From Certhia americana (taxonomy: Eukaryota > Chordata > Aves > Passeriformes > Certhiidae): 64,000 nt of DNA. The translations under genes were made by a program, and so were the position numbers. Positions 1-13,044 of this stretch are shown here, piece after piece. The stretch lies in the NCBI GenBank assembly GCA_018697195.1, contig CM031860.1, positions 62,264,509 to 62,328,508 on the forward strand. Direction: 5' to 3'. The notes under the pieces were generated by a model. That model saw only the letters and a list, made by a program, of their open reading frames with translations. It did no database searches and had not been told where the DNA came from. Positions within the stretch are counted from its first letter, which is position 1, and each line of letters begins with the position of its first letter.

Positions 1-1604
1 TAAAATTTGGAACATTGGGGAGATAGGAGTTTTCAAATAAAAGTTTTCTGAACATACAGCTCCTCATCCAATGAGTGAATCCCTTCCCAGAGAGAGCAAA
101 TTACCATGTAATAAACTTGCAAATCTGGAATGTACTTTGCCTGTATTATGATGGCATATTGTGGATTCTTCAAAGCTGCCATGGAAGAATTAATCTTTTT
201 CATACCTTTCAAGTTAGATATTAGTTTTATAGATACATCTCTATCTATCTACATATACACACAAAAATAAATATATATATATATATGCATGTATACATAT
301 ATGTGTGTGTGATTGTGTGCATATATAAATATATAAAAATATAGACAATATATACTGATAAAAAATCTTGGGTAAGAAATACAAAATAACATTTTCTGTC
401 CATAATCTTATTTTCAGTAGTTTATCCCATTCACACTCATTCTCCCTGTAGAATAAAATTTCAGCCATAATATCCCATAGTTTTCAGCTAAACTAAATTG
501 GAGTTAGGTATTCCAATTTTTAATTGGAACTTTCATGTGGAAGAAATGTTAAAAAAATCATTCCACAGGTTTTTTTTTCTGGAGAAGAGTAAATTTATTA
601 CAAAAAGCATATACTCTGAATTTCTCCCCCTCAAGAACACAGATGTGGAACTAATAGTTAAGTTTTAAAGCACAAATAGCTTTAAGGCCAACAAAATTAA
701 GTTTTTGGAAATTGCTCTTGGAATGGCTGCTGAGTTATGACAGGCTCTTTCTGAAAGCTCTGGCACACAGCCTCACACATTTTCCTTTTAAGATTGTTTA
801 TGATTAGAGCTCTGGGTGTAAATCAAGGAAAAAAGGTGACAATCTTCATTGGCTGGAGACTGAAAGTAATCAAGGTTCTCTGTGGTCCACCAAGATAAAT
901 ACATAAGTAAGAAAAATATTAAACTGCAAATTTTCATTTTTAACAGTGATTTGACGTTTTCAAGCAATAGAAGATAAATGAAAACAGAAATATGTGGTGT
1001 TCTTCACCATAAGAATAAAGCAGGAAATAATAAAAGTTTTACAGATCTCCTGTCTGATGTGTTTATAACAGTATTCAGTTACTACCTGGTGTGTTTTTCA
1101 TCAGTAAACTTCAAAGTACTTTTCAAAGCAGATAATATTTACGGAGATTTGAGAAAAATCCAGCTAAAACAAATTGTGACCAGGTTTTGCATAAGAAGGA
1201 AAAACAAAACAATTTGATTTCCACCAGTTTTCCAAGGCATCGGTAAGTTTTTCACAGAAAGCACAAACTACACCTCAGTTTTGTGCAGTGCAACACTTTG
1301 TATTGGCACAGGTGCCACAAGTGCCTGAAACATTGTTTGAGAAGGAATTGGCAATTTGTTTACTCCTGTTTTAAAACTGCTGTTGATCCAACAATACTGT
1401 ATGGAAATAACTTGGGTTTTAATCAATCAAGACATGGGTGTAGTTGGGGGCTTTACAGGTTTGAGTGTTCTCTGATTATTGTAGGGAAAAGTGGGAGTTC
1501 CTGTCATAAAACTGCTTAGAGGGGATAAAGAATGGCCATGATTAGGTCTCACGGGTAAGAGTGGGATAAAACTAAACTTCCTTCTTGAAGAGGCAAAATC
1601 AAAT
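1..1604. other. Gene-free AT-rich stretch
   Basis: Unique AT-rich sequence with one compound microsatellite (listed separately) and a short T run near 570. The small open frames here (75-79 codons) have no recognisable domain, splice context or codon bias, and I treat them as chance. Nothing else is recognised. Confidence 0.7.
231..355. repeat. Compound microsatellite (GATA-like, AT, TG)
   Basis: A short run of ctat units passes into alternating AT, then TG/CA dinucleotides, then degenerate AT-rich sequence. Alternating purine-pyrimidine runs like these are prone to length polymorphism and to Z-DNA formation. A minus-strand frame of 75 codons across it encodes low-complexity Tyr/Ile-rich peptide and is an artefact of the repeat. 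Confidence 0.85.
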
Positions 1605-1738
1605 TCTCAAGTTTCCAAGGCCAGGTTGGATGGGGCTTGGAGCAACCTGGGCTAGGGGAAGGTGTCCCTGCCCATGGTGGGGGATGGAATGATATTTAAA
1701 GTCCCTTCCAACCCAAACCATTCCATGATTCTGTGATG
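1605..1738 (+). mobile_element. CR1 LINE, 5'-truncated 3' end
   Basis: This is the terminal part of an avian CR1 retrotransposon in sense orientation. It reads through the conserved blocks ggccaggttggatggggctt, gtccctgcccatgg and cccttccaacccaaacca, and ends in a degenerate copy of the 8-bp CR1 tail (attccatgattctgtgat). Only about 130 bp remains, with no coding sequence, so it is a dead 5'-truncated insertion. A few bases are missing between the cccatgg block and the tail compared with the related copy at 18221-18387, which lies in the opposite orientation. Confidence 0.93.
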
Positions 1739-3834
1739 TTCATGTAGCTCCCAAGGCATGGACAGTTCTCATGGCAGGTTTATCCTGCAGGTTGTGAAAT
1801 ATTGTTTCTTTGTTCAAAGTCTGAATATTTTATTGTTCATGTCAAAGAACTGAAAGGTGGAAAAAAACCAAAATAAAGCCATTCCCTAAGGTCCTTGCCA
1901 AAGCTTATTCACTGACCCATGTGATAGCTGGAGAGGATTATTGCCAAGCAAAAAGGGAACAAAAAAAAGAAAACTCTTTAAGGGAAAGGTTTCCAATGCA
2001 TAAAAGACATCTTTGTGTGTGTGTGACATGGATGCAGAATGCAGTGTTTGATGACCCCAGAGGTGCCCTCTTCTCCTAAGATATATGACAGTGTTCCCTA
2101 AACTTGTCCTAATGGAGTAAAGGAGTATATTCCTGCTGAGCCCCTGTGCTGCAGAGAGGAGATGAATCAGTGATGGTAGCCTCAGTGCTGACTGTGCAAA
2201 TAGAAACTCAACCAAAATCTCCATATTCATTTCACAGAGGTCAACAAACAGACATCATTGCAATACATCTTTTAAGCCTGAGGCGTCTGATTTTGTGTTG
2301 CATCATTTTAAGTTTATGTCAATTTACTTCTCTGAAATCAGGTCAGCACTGAAATCAGTGGAGTTAGCAATGGAATAAACCTGGAAGAATGTAGTGTTGA
2401 GTCATGACTTTTATTTTCAGGTAGAGGAGCCAAGTGTTTATGTTGGTTTCACTGTGAAGCCAGAATAAAAGGGGAGATTTGGAGTGGGTTTTGATGTTTT
2501 GTCTGAACCTGTAGCTCAGTTGACATGAATCCATGCAAACCAAACCCAAATTGCAACACAAGTATACATCCCAGCTAACAAAACATGCTGACTTTTACAT
2601 GACTTTAAGTTCAACGTCATTGTCATTTGACATATTTTCTCTTGTAAAGTGTTCACAAAAAATGTGCAAGTAGTCAGAGAGTGTTTGCAGGGTGGAATGG
2701 CTGCACAGAAAGAATGCAATCAGAAAATATCTGCTGGTCTACACAGCAGGTAAAAAGAGAATACATCCAAACAAAACACCCTGGAAACAAAAATAGTATT
2801 CTCTTCACCTATTTGTGATTTCAGAAATTGCTCAGGCAACTGCTCAACTTCAAGCCTGAGCTCCTTCTGTGGATTGTTGTCTTTCTGAATTAGTGGTAAA
2901 ATCTCCAGCCTGTATGCATTGTATCCATACATTTAAGGATGTGCAGCCAAGCATGGCAGAGCTCTGCAGAGCAGCCCACAGGTGCTGTCCCCTTCTCAGT
3001 CACACAGGTGGGGATTTAGGGCTGAACTCCAGTAAGTACTGAGTCAATATCCCCCCAGTGAGTATTGCAGTGCTACCACATCACCTGGGGAGTGATGGAA
3101 TTCCATGCCCTTTTCTACCCCTCTGAAATAGTTGGGTCCTGGCCTCAGAACACTGCAGGAAAAGAGTACAAGTGTTGGCATGATGTACCATGCACTCAAC
3201 CACTCTGTGAATACTCAAAGTGTTCTAAAGATAATGCACTGCTTCACATCATAGCAGTAGATCTGGATCAATACAGGTGGAATGTATTGATGTTTGGAAA
3301 AATGTTTTGGAAAAAGAAAAAAGAAAAGCCCACTTTTCTTTCACATTCCTGGATGGAAATCCTCTTGCATTCCATCTCCTCTTATACACCCAAAGCACAG
3401 TGTGAGTTTTAATAAAAAAACAACTCACATGAAATTAATCTTTCCCTTTTAGTTTATCCATAATTAGTGACTTAGGCTTGATCTTGTCTTTTCCATCCAA
3501 AGACTGAGAAATATTTTATAGGTGTATTTTTATCCTAGAAATCTTCTCAAAACTCAGTTCTACTTTAATTGTGTATGAAGGCAGAAACCCAGGAGCAAAT
3601 CTTTCCTGAAACCAGAGAAGACTGGGGAGAGATGTTTAGAGAATTGGGAACTGCTAAATAACATCCCCACTCTTTTTTCCCTCAGAATACAGGCAATGCG
3701 AATTGTGGGGTCCAGCCATACTGCCAAGGGAATAATTTCAAAGCTGTGAAGGCTGCAGGTATGGCTGGACACCACCTGGAACAAAGAACTTGTTCATGTG
3801 AGCAATGATTGGGGAACCATTTGGTCAGAGTGGC
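1739..3834. other. Gene-free stretch, nothing recognised
   Basis: Unique sequence. It holds a short GT run near 2012-2023 and several overlapping short frames on both strands, the longest of 115 codons at 3065-3412 (+). That frame ends in low-complexity Lys-rich sequence and shows no family resemblance. The last 100 bases may include more diverged CR1 3' UTR upstream of the copy at 3835, but this is not clear enough to call. Confidence 0.6.
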
Positions 3835-3968
3835 CCTGGAATGTTCAAGGAATGGACAGATGTGGTGCTTGGGGACAGGGATTAGGGGTGGACCTGGCAG
3901 TGTTAGGTTGATGGTTGCACTCAAAGACCTTAGAGATCTGTTCCTTAAAGATTCTATGATTTTATGAG
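3835..3968 (+). mobile_element. CR1 LINE 3' end, diverged
   Basis: Matches the 3' untranslated end of another CR1 subfamily in sense orientation: a ttcaaggaatg block, then gcagtgttaggttgatggtt, then a degenerate ggtcttttccaacc-type block and a terminal gattctatgatt tail. It has many substitutions compared with typical avian CR1 ends, so it is an older insertion. There is no open frame. Confidence 0.85.
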
Positions 3969-4475
3969 AAACTTTTACTCCTTCATATAGTCTCATGGGA
4001 GAAAATAACAATAAAGCAGGAATGTTTGGGGGAGCCTAAATATATTGAGCTGGCAAATGTAGAACTGCATGACCAATACCTATTTTTTAAAGTACTTTCA
4101 TAGTGACAGCTTAAATTAACAACTAAAACCCTTAAAAATCCCCACCAAAACTATGCCAGGTTCTCATTCTCTAATGCAAACATTCCCAGACTGCTGATCC
4201 CATCATATACTATAGATAATTAAATGTATTGCAAAGTAAAAGTTTAAATCCACATTCCCTAATCAAGAGAGAGAGGTTACAAGGGAATTCTGCAATGAAG
4301 AGCACCTAAGATTTGCTAATGTGAATTAGTAGAGTGACCAAGATTCAAAAATATCTTTTGGAAAGAGGAATCTGCTGTCACACAGGCAAAAAAGATGAAG
4401 ATACAGCACTAAAGGGAAATTATTGGTACATGAACACCACCTCCAGAGGTTGTATCTTTTGAATTTTGAACAGGA

Positions 4476-4526
4476 ACAAAAAAAACCCAAAAAACTCAAA
4501 AAGAAACAAGCAAACAAACAAACAAG
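4476..4526. repeat. A/C-rich simple repeat (AAAC/CAAA)
   Basis: Runs of A interrupted by C, finishing in perfect caaa units at about 4507-4525. Low-complexity tract with no coding meaning. It creates a Lys/Gln-rich 61-codon frame (4423-4608) that should be ignored. Confidence 0.85.
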
Positions 4527-5676
4527 GTGGCATATATCTACATTGAGAAAAAGAGAAATAGTAAAAAAAACCCAAGTCAATAAGAAGGTGCCAGAAGCCT
4601 CATCATAGTTGTATGGGTTGTGTGTTCTTTTTGTAGGAACACTCAGAACAGAACCTTTCTCTCTTAAAGCTTTCCTCCTCAGGAGGAAATGAAGCAGAGA
4701 GAGGCTTCTCATGGAGATGGGCTGCTAAAGAAGATGCTGTGAGGAAAGCAAAGTACTTGAGAATAAATTACATTGTACTTGCTTGCCTTCTTTTTTTTGT
4801 TGTGTTTGTTTAAATTCTCAGATGGTTTCCTATTTTATCCCAGATCAGTCAGAAATATGAAATTGTACCGCTGTAAGGACCAAAAAACCCCCAGTTTTTT
4901 TGTATTCTTTAAAATAGGTTCAGTTATTCCCATCATCCATAAGAGGCTTTTTGTATAATCTGTTCATGATGATCTCTCATGTTGGAACTCCACAGCTTGC
5001 CTGGTCTATATATCCCAGTGTATCTTCGCCCTGACAGTCTTTTTGCTCCTAATATTCGACCCAAATTTTCCTGCTTTTGTCCTGCCTTTCAAGGAGTTGG
5101 AGAAGTGATAATTGTTTCTCTCTACTGAATTATCCTCAGGATGGGTTCTCTAAAGCTGTGTTCTGTAACCAACACTGGGCTGTGAATAAGTCCTGCAAAT
5201 ATCCAAAAGGTAATATCAGACAGACCAGAAACCAGGGCAATTCCCTTTTTTCATTTTTTTTTTCCCTGCATATTTGAGGAATATCAGTTTGCATTTTTGG
5301 TATGCAGGTGTTGATGTCATAAGATGTGCCTCAGTCAACATAAAAAGACACTGTACATCTGCTCCCTTGGTTTTTATGATGTTACTACAACTTTCAATTC
5401 ATCTCTCCCTGTAAGTTTAATATTTTCCATCTTATCTTATGCCAAATCTCTCCTGTCCTGTTGCTGCTGGTTCCCACGGGGTTGTGAGATCCCAGAGAGC
5501 CTACAATTTCTATGTGAATACAGATTAAAATACCAATTTGTGCATTCATTCCTAGTGCTGGGATTTTCACCCCTTTATTTTCAAATTAAAATTTTGTTTG
5601 ATCACAGTCCCTGTAAAAGTGAGTAGAGTTGCAAAAGAAATTTGCTTTCAGTTTTGTTCCAATACTTTTCTTCAGC

Positions 5677-5722
5677 TTGTTTTTGTTTTGTCTTGGTTTG
5701 GTTTTGTTTTGCTTTATTTGCC
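5677..5722. repeat. T/G-rich simple repeat (TTTTG)
   Basis: Degenerate tttgt/ttttg repeats. The minus-strand Lys/Gln-rich peptide at 5586-5792 is produced by this tract. Confidence 0.8.
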
Positions 5723-8224
5723 TTTCTAACTCCTCATCAACAGCACTGCAAAGAATTTGATATGGCACAATAAACTCCCCCATGTAACTCAAATCACATG
5801 AGCTCTGTAGTGCAAGATGTTACTTGCAGGGCTGAGTTAGAAATAGAAATGTCAGCCTTACTCTGAAACTTGCTGGTGCACACCAAAACCTGTCCTGCCT
5901 CTTCCTCTCATTATCAGGTAAATGAAATTGAGTGGGAAAACTGCAGGAATAGGCCAGAGAGAAAAAAAAATAAAATATCAAGGCTGGTGGTCACAACCTC
6001 ACAAAAACACAGTGTGACTCATCTCTGGGAAAAATGAAGGTACAGCAAGAGGAAATTGTCACAAATGCAGGGTCATGCTGGAGAAGCAAGATTTATCACT
6101 TGATTTGCAGGGCTGAGGTGCCATGGTCATGACGTCTCATGATGGTACCTGGATCAATCATTCCTTCACAGCACAGGAGCAGCTGCAGATTCCCCAGGGC
6201 CAGAGTTGGGTGCCATGGGAAATAAAGGACATTTCACTCCACCTCAGGAATGATTTCACCAAGAAGTTTCTTTAAACAACAGAACAACAACCAATGCAGT
6301 GACAAACCTGACTGAAATTCCCTTTCAAGGTTTTAAAAGACTGTTGAAATTTCACTTCTTCCTTTTCCAACAGGAAAAACCTTCACAAGTTTCTGTACAA
6401 GACTGTGCAAGTGGTTCCAGCGCAGCTGGACCAACTTTCCTGTCCCAAAGAACCTCTCAGCAAATCTTTATGACTGTATCATAAACTAATTATTCTCCTG
6501 GCTGTGAACAGGATGAGAAGAACATACTTTAGATGCAAATATTTTTAGTGTAATATTGAAAGTTCTCACTCCTTTACCTGCAGTCACAGTAAATCACTTT
6601 AAACTACATCCAGACTGCAAGACTGTGTTTACTACATTCCTACTTAGCCAGGTACTCCTTTTTCAAGGGAGGTGTTAGAATAGAAGACAACACTTGTCAG
6701 CAAATATTGCATAACTGAATCCGAAATATTAATTCATACATCCTTAGTTAAAATGGATGGTACTGCAGTAAAGCAACTGTGCTGACAGATATCTCCTGCT
6801 CTCTGTAGCAACTGAATTGATAGATCCTCTCACAGTGTAACAGGAAGATCTACCTAAAAGCAGAACTGGCAAGAGGGTTAAAAGAGAGTACAAGCTTCTG
6901 GTTTCAGTCCCAGTCATGTTATTAACTGCAAAATCAAGCTATGTTTTCATCTAGGTGTCGGTCTGAGCTCCTCTCTGCTTACATCACTGGGAACATGTGA
7001 AACACAGCATTTTCCTGATGAGAAGAACACAGAGCAAAGTAATGACAATTCCAGGAAAGAAATGCCCCTCCTGTGCTGAAAGCTGCACCAGGCCCTGACC
7101 CCTGACTTCAGGGATATTGGCTGTGCAAATGAATATTGATCACACAAACAGCAGCCAGGATGTTTAGGTTCTGTCATGGTTTAGCCACCATGCAATGAAG
7201 AGAGGTGAGCACCAGAGAAGACAAAAATCTTTACCAAACAGGTGATGTTACTGCCTGATAAAACACTTGGGTTGATGTGAAGATCAACACTCAAAGGGTT
7301 TCAAACACAGCTGGGTATTTACGTGAATACTAAACTTCAGTTTTCTTCAGTCCAGAGGAAGGCACAAGCTGTACAAACACTACCCAGGAAAAATTCAGGA
7401 GCAGGAAAACAGAGGAAGTGTGGGTCAGCCCTGCCCAGTGCTCACCACACCCCCAGCATCCACTGTCCTCCTCCCAGGACAGAAGGATGGATGGCAGCAA
7501 AGGCAGCAGCAGTTCAGAGCAGCACTGAGCAGCCCAGCTCTGCCTGGTCCCTCTTGCTCTGCTTCCCTGGCATCCAGAGATGGAGCAGAAAACTGAAAGG
7601 CAATACTGTTGGTTTTCAAGCCCTGACAGCCACCAGAATTAGTAAGATCCTGTGAGCACATTATCTGCAGACACAAGTTATCTTATGGACTTAGGAGGAA
7701 AGTGAGTTTTGCTTTGTTCCAGAGGGGGAACAAGGACAGACTTTACAGAGCATTGAATGGCCAGCTTTTCCCAGAAGTCGTTTTTCTTCCTTCAAACAAG
7801 AGCAGCAACTGTTTGTTTTTTTTTCTCCTCCTGCATTTCTGTGAAAAGCTGAACATATTCCAGTTAATGTGGTTCATTGGTTTATCATAAGGCTTCCATC
7901 AAGTGAGGAGATATTTCTTTGAAAATTAAACACCGGGGGAGGGGAGTGAGAATTTTGCTGGGGGATAAATAGTACATTGCATGGGTTGTGGAAAGAAAGG
8001 TAAACTGTTAAGGAGAATATGAAGCCCTGAATAAGTTGGAGTAGCTTAAATTGCAGATCAGTATTTCTTCACATATAATCCAAGTATTATGAAGTAGGCA
8101 AAAAACCAAAATATTTTGCTCTTGCTTTATAAGGGCAAATGCAAAAAAAAATGAGCAAAAGATGAAAATATGTAAAATAATGCCTCACGCATGAGTGCAT
8201 AATGCAGTCTACTTGTTTTTGCAG

Positions 8225-8280
8225 CTCTTTTAAGAGATGTGGATCCAAAGAGCCTCCCTATAGAGTCTTGGACTCTATAG
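8225..8280 (+). other. Candidate 56-nt exon-like cassette, unidentified
   Basis: A good acceptor context (acttgtttttgcag, AG at 8223-8224) is followed by 56 nt and a good donor (ctatag then gtaagc, GT at 8281-8282). One frame is open throughout with one leading and one trailing base, giving phase 2 in and phase 1 out. It encodes an 18-residue peptide with Cys, Lys, Pro and Tyr that I do not recognise. A second frame is open until a TAG at the very end. The last 24 exon bases plus the G of the donor form a perfect 11-bp hairpin. Splice-like pairs this short are common by chance, so this is a prediction only. Confidence 0.2.
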
Positions 8281-8281
8281 G
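8257..8281 (+). other. Perfect 11-bp hairpin over a splice-donor-like site
   Basis: cctatagagtc and gactctatagg are exact reverse complements separated by the loop ttg. The 3' arm ends on the first G of the gtaagc donor-like site at 8281. If transcribed from the plus strand, the stem would mask that donor. There is no T-run after it, and this is eukaryotic DNA, so a bacterial terminator is not a sensible alternative. Confidence 0.6.
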
Positions 8282-10072
8282 TAAGCAATCTGATTTTAAA
8301 ATTAATTTTATAATTATACTGGACAAGATTTATAATTTATAATGGATAAGAAAAAGTATTCCTGACAGTTGTCTAAGCTCTTTCTCTCTCTAGCTGGAAG
8401 TGGAATTTAAGAAGAGATTTTATTGTTTTGTTTAGCAATGCCCTCTTTTTACTTTGAACAGTGCCAAGAAACCCTAAGAAAGACAAAACCAAAAGAATTA
8501 CCCAGACTTTACAAAATCTAGGTCTAAAGAAAAGGACAGAAATAAAGACTGCAAAGTGAATAAAGAATCTTATCTACCTCATTAATGCTGTACTTTTTTT
8601 TCAGTAGAAAAAATCAGAAATTATTTAAACAGTTTTGACCTGAACTGAAACAGTCTTAAAATTTCTAAAAAACAAAACCAAACCAAAGAAAAGCCAACCC
8701 CAGGCAAAATAAACATGAGAGTTTCCTTAGAAAATTAAAATAAATGCAGGAATTTCTTATTTTCAGGAAAAGGAACAGGCACAGGCTGCCTGGTGCATGG
8801 TGGCTCTGTAACTGGCTTAGGCAGAGTCCTTTGGAGAGAAAGCCTTCCCTGCATAAAGGGGATAACCCAGAAATCAGAGAGCCCTGCCTTCGAGTCATTT
8901 CCCTGCCTCATACTTCAGAAACCAATGACAACTTGAAATCCTGGGATACCTGGAATGACCTTTGAAAATTCACTCCTTACAAGTCAAACAGATGGGCACA
9001 GAACACTTTGCTATTTTGGAAAACATTAGTTTAAATCATTGCTTCAATAAAACATTGCCTTCATTGCAAATCCTCGTTTGCCTATGAATACACACGGCGC
9101 AACATTCCAGATCAGTTCTGGCTGCAACAGGAACTGCTCTGCTTTCTCCCCTGTTTTCAAATTCCAAAATAAGATGAAGAAAAGGGACAAATTACCTAAA
9201 GCACGATGAAAGCTATTTAATGGTTTGCTAGGAGTACAGATATCTGTAGTCAGAAGAGCAAACACCAGCTGAGCTGGTTTAAAGATTAGGTTGCTGTGCT
9301 GCTTGGCACAAGTCTCACACTATCACATACAAAACGTCTGCCATGAAATTGGCATTTCTGGAGTATTTCTGTAGCACCTACAGGCATATTCATGCATGAC
9401 ACTTTCTTAAGGTGAAGCCTTAGCAAATATGTCCTTTGCCCAATTTAGAACTAAAGATCTGCAGAAAAGCTCTGCACAGAATTGAAATTTTCAGCATGCT
9501 GCTTCACCCCCAGGCCTGTGCCTTGCTTCTCTCCCTTCTCAAACACTCTCTGGCATTTGATGTGCAAAAGGTGAAGGGAAGCCCTATTAATCAACCACAA
9601 AGTACATTAAAGCACCTAAATAACTTGTTTATACAAATGATCTGCTCCACTGTAAGTGATGAGGTCAAGAGTCCCATTTGTTGTGCAGTGCCATTTTATT
9701 GATGTGGCAGGAGGCATCAGAAACTGCAATTTTGTCACGGTCTGCTTTCCATCCCTCCCCAGGATCATCACTCCTGGGCTGTCAGAGGCATCCAATACCC
9801 CAGTGCACGCTGCATGTTTGATAGAGCACAGCCTCGGCCATTAATCATGCAGGGAGTTAAATTTCCTCTGTCAATATGGAAATTCTGCAAGGGCAAGGAT
9901 GTGTTATCAATTTTTATTGAGGGAATGACAGCAAGAAAGTGGGTCAGTGTGAGGTTGCCTTAAAGAAGTTTCTTCAAAATTAAAATTATACTGACTAGCT
10001 AAATTTCATAATGTGATTTAACTTTAAACTATTTTTCATGTCCTGTTACATACCAGGTCTCAAGGACTGACC

Positions 10073-10091
10073 TTTTTTTTTTTTTTTTTTT
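10073..10091. repeat. Poly-T run (T19)
   Basis: Nineteen consecutive T on the plus strand between cc and gaag. It could be the A-tail of an old minus-strand retroinsertion, but no element is visible beside it. Confidence 0.9.
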
Positions 10092-11560
10092 GAAGTGCAT
10101 CCCTTTCTAAAAGTATAATATCACTTCAGGCAGGGAAAAGAGGGTTTTAAACATTATCCCATGACAAGGTCATTTGCTATGGCAATAAAAAGAGATTTTC
10201 CAGGGTCTTGCAGGTTTTGGGAAACATTTTAGAAAAATAAATTTGCTGACAGGGACATTAGAAAATCCCCCAAAACTATCAATAGTCATCCAGGTTGTCA
10301 AACAGGTGCAGAGACTAAAATAAAGCAATATGAAAAATGTCAGGCATTGCAACTTAACATTCCTGTATTCATTAAGTGCAAGAATAAAAAATAAAAGAAG
10401 TTCTGAAAGCTCAAATCAGCTTCAATAACATCAAAATTCAACTTATAGAATTATGGATGATCGGTATTAACATAAAAAGATTTCTGAGGGAAGAGACCCC
10501 TTTGATCTATCAGACAAAAGTATAAAGAGAAACTATGGCTGGAAGCTGGCGGGAGATACATTCAGAACAGAAATAAGGGAAACATTTTAAGAATGAATGA
10601 AATTAACCACTGGAACCTTATACTTGGATGGACAGTGAATATTTCGTCCTCTGACATTCTCAAATCAGTAATTTTCTAAAAGAAACGCATTCACACATTT
10701 AAAAATTTTTATGAGTTTGATACAGGAATCGCCCTAGTAAGGAGGGAAATAAATAGGCAGATGTGGATATCTGTTAGATATCTGCTCATATAGGCAATAT
10801 CCTGTTACTAATCCAATTCTTTTTTTTTTTATCCTGTACATTTTCCTCATTATAGTCATGAGAACAACTGCCCATGTTTTTTGTTTTGGCTTTTTTCTAC
10901 CACTCCTTAACTACAGCACCTGTTAAATCTGTTGAAGATATTTCATCATCAATGAAGGAGCTGTGGTAAGGGATACAGGTTTTTTGTGGGGTTACTGCTT
11001 TATGACACCAAAAATAACATCTGACATTTAGTCCTGGGGAGGATGATGCACAAACCTTAGAGAATGTAATTTTTGTTTCCAAGACAGAGTAACCATGTTG
11101 TAGGATGGGCTTGGGAGGTAGAGATACGGCAAACAACATCTGCAGTAGATAAAATTAAGGAATGTGAATATCATTCTAGCAGAATTCCTTCCAAAAGTTT
11201 GATTTCTTCCTCATAGAATGATTTACTGGTGAAATTCTCTTCCACTGAAGACCCTCTGCCTCTCTTCCTGTTGAGCATTTGAATATTCTCAGCATGCAAC
11301 ATTTCATTTGCAGCCTGTGAAGTTACACATGGAAGAAAATTAATGTGTACCAAATAAAATACTTGTTTTAATGTTTATTTTTTCTTACACTCTCTCTAAT
11401 TTTGTACTGAGATACTGGCCAGCACCAAAGAAATGCCACAAAAATAAAAGAACAGTTTTATCCTACCTGTAATTGATTTCTCCATGAAAAACGCTGAAAT
11501 TAGCTGAACTCAGATTGAGTGCCACAAAAGACATGATAAAAGACATTTATCCTTGATTTA

Positions 11561-11638
11561 CTTATATATCTGATATGATATATATTTATATATCATATCT
11601 ATAATTTGTATATCATATATATCATTTATATGATCATA
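11561..11638. repeat. AT-rich low-complexity tract
   Basis: Imperfect tatata/atcata repeats with several small palindromes. No gene or element is visible within it. Confidence 0.8.
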
Positions 11639-13008
11639 AATTCATGTGTCACAGAGAAAAAAGAGGGGTTTAATATTCCCTAAACATGACAGGAAAAAAA
11701 TGAGAACCAAATGTGGAACTGCTTATTCTGGGGAGGATTTTTTATTTTGCATTTTTTCTTCCTTACCCCTGTAAACTGTTCTTGAACCAGAAGCAGCACT
11801 TGAGAGGGTCACAGGTTTGAACTGCTTTCTCTTTGCATATTTCAGTTAATGTTTCTTTGAGTGGGAAAAAAACTGAATCTGCTGATCCCAGGGTTGGGCA
11901 GGCTTAGATTGATGCCTCTGTTCTTCGTGGCAGCAAGTGACCTTAATTCACATATTCCATCTATTTTAATATATGGTATTATTTACTGCACTGACTCAGT
12001 GTAGTACTTTTTAAATATTTATGAAAGCAGCCTTTACACACATAGCACTGATGTTTATCCTTTGGCTGGTGCCAGGCAATGAGCAGTGCATGGCTTGAAC
12101 AATGAGTTTGGATTATGCAAAATTTATTGCTTTTCTTTTTTATCTCTTTCATTCCATAGACAGGAGCTTTCATCTGTTATAAAGTACAACACTGTTTTCT
12201 CCACATGATAGTATTACTGCCTTACCTGATCTTTTTTTTTCTTAACCCACCCTGTCATTCCTGGCTTTGAATCTCCCTTTATGCCCTACACATCTCTTTT
12301 TTTTGTTAATAGAACACAAATATTTTACTATTTTCTTGATGTCCCATGTTCTACTAATATTTTAAGAGTGTCACGCTCTATTTAAGTGCCAGGATGAAGA
12401 CATCTAGTGTAATCTCTTTTTTCCTGTAAGTGCTTCTGACTTCCTTTTTGTCTGTATAATTCTGTCTTGCAAGAAGCCTTTTGCAAACTAATGTTCTTAA
12501 GAACACTGGAGATGAAAACAGCTCATCTATGGCATTACAGAGAAATGAAACTGGCAGTGGGTGAATGGCTGGGGAAGTGAGATATTAGAAAGAAAAAAGA
12601 AGTAATCTAACCACTGTGAAGCAGTCAAAAGCTTATTGCTGAAATGAGGGATAATGAATTAAAAATGAGTAATATGTGTTTCTTCTGAGTGAGGTAGATT
12701 CTGGTTGGAGCTTCCAGACTGACAGTTCTGAAGGATTTGTCTGTGAAAAGGATGCTGAGGCTGGAAAAGTTTTTCCTAATCACTGGGCATTCGATCTGCT
12801 CAAGGGAAGTTTTCTGCCTGCATTCAGTCTGTCTCTTGGGAATTTGGATCTATCAGGCATTGATCAGAAATAATCAATAAATTTCATATAAAATCACCAT
12901 CAAGCTGTAATTGGTGGTGGTTATTTACATCTTGCTTCACAGGATGGTGTCTCTGAGGTGACATTAAACCTTTGCTGAGGTGCAAAGAAATAGAAACAAA
13001 GTGAATAG

Positions 13009-13044
13009 CAAAAACAACAATAATAATAATAACAACAATAATAT
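13009..13044. repeat. AAC/AAT trinucleotide microsatellite
   Basis: Caacaa and taataa triplets alternate for about 35 bases. Confidence 0.85.

Larger units (their letters stand above)
3969..8224. other. Gene-free stretch with simple repeats
   Basis: Mostly unique AT-rich DNA. It includes an A/C-rich tract (4476-4526), a T/G-rich tract (5677-5722) and a GC-rich patch at about 7370-7570 where open frames of 110 (+) and 83 (-) codons overlap. That overlap reflects composition rather than coding. No CR1 or other element is recognised apart from a dubious LTR-like word at 7172 (see rejected items). Confidence 0.6.

Noticed and set aside
1201..1250. ccaccag acceptor-like and gtaagt donor-like pair around 15 nt
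   Set aside because: Microexon-sized, with no supporting pyrimidine tract or frame.
3065..3412. 115-codon plus-strand open frame
   Set aside because: No domain, low-complexity Lys-rich end, no splice or promoter context; consistent with chance.
7172..7220. The word tgtcatggtttag followed by gagcacca resembles the start of some avian ERVL-type LTRs
   Set aside because: Only about 13 bases match from memory, the rest does not follow an LTR, and no tract, second LTR or target duplication was found.
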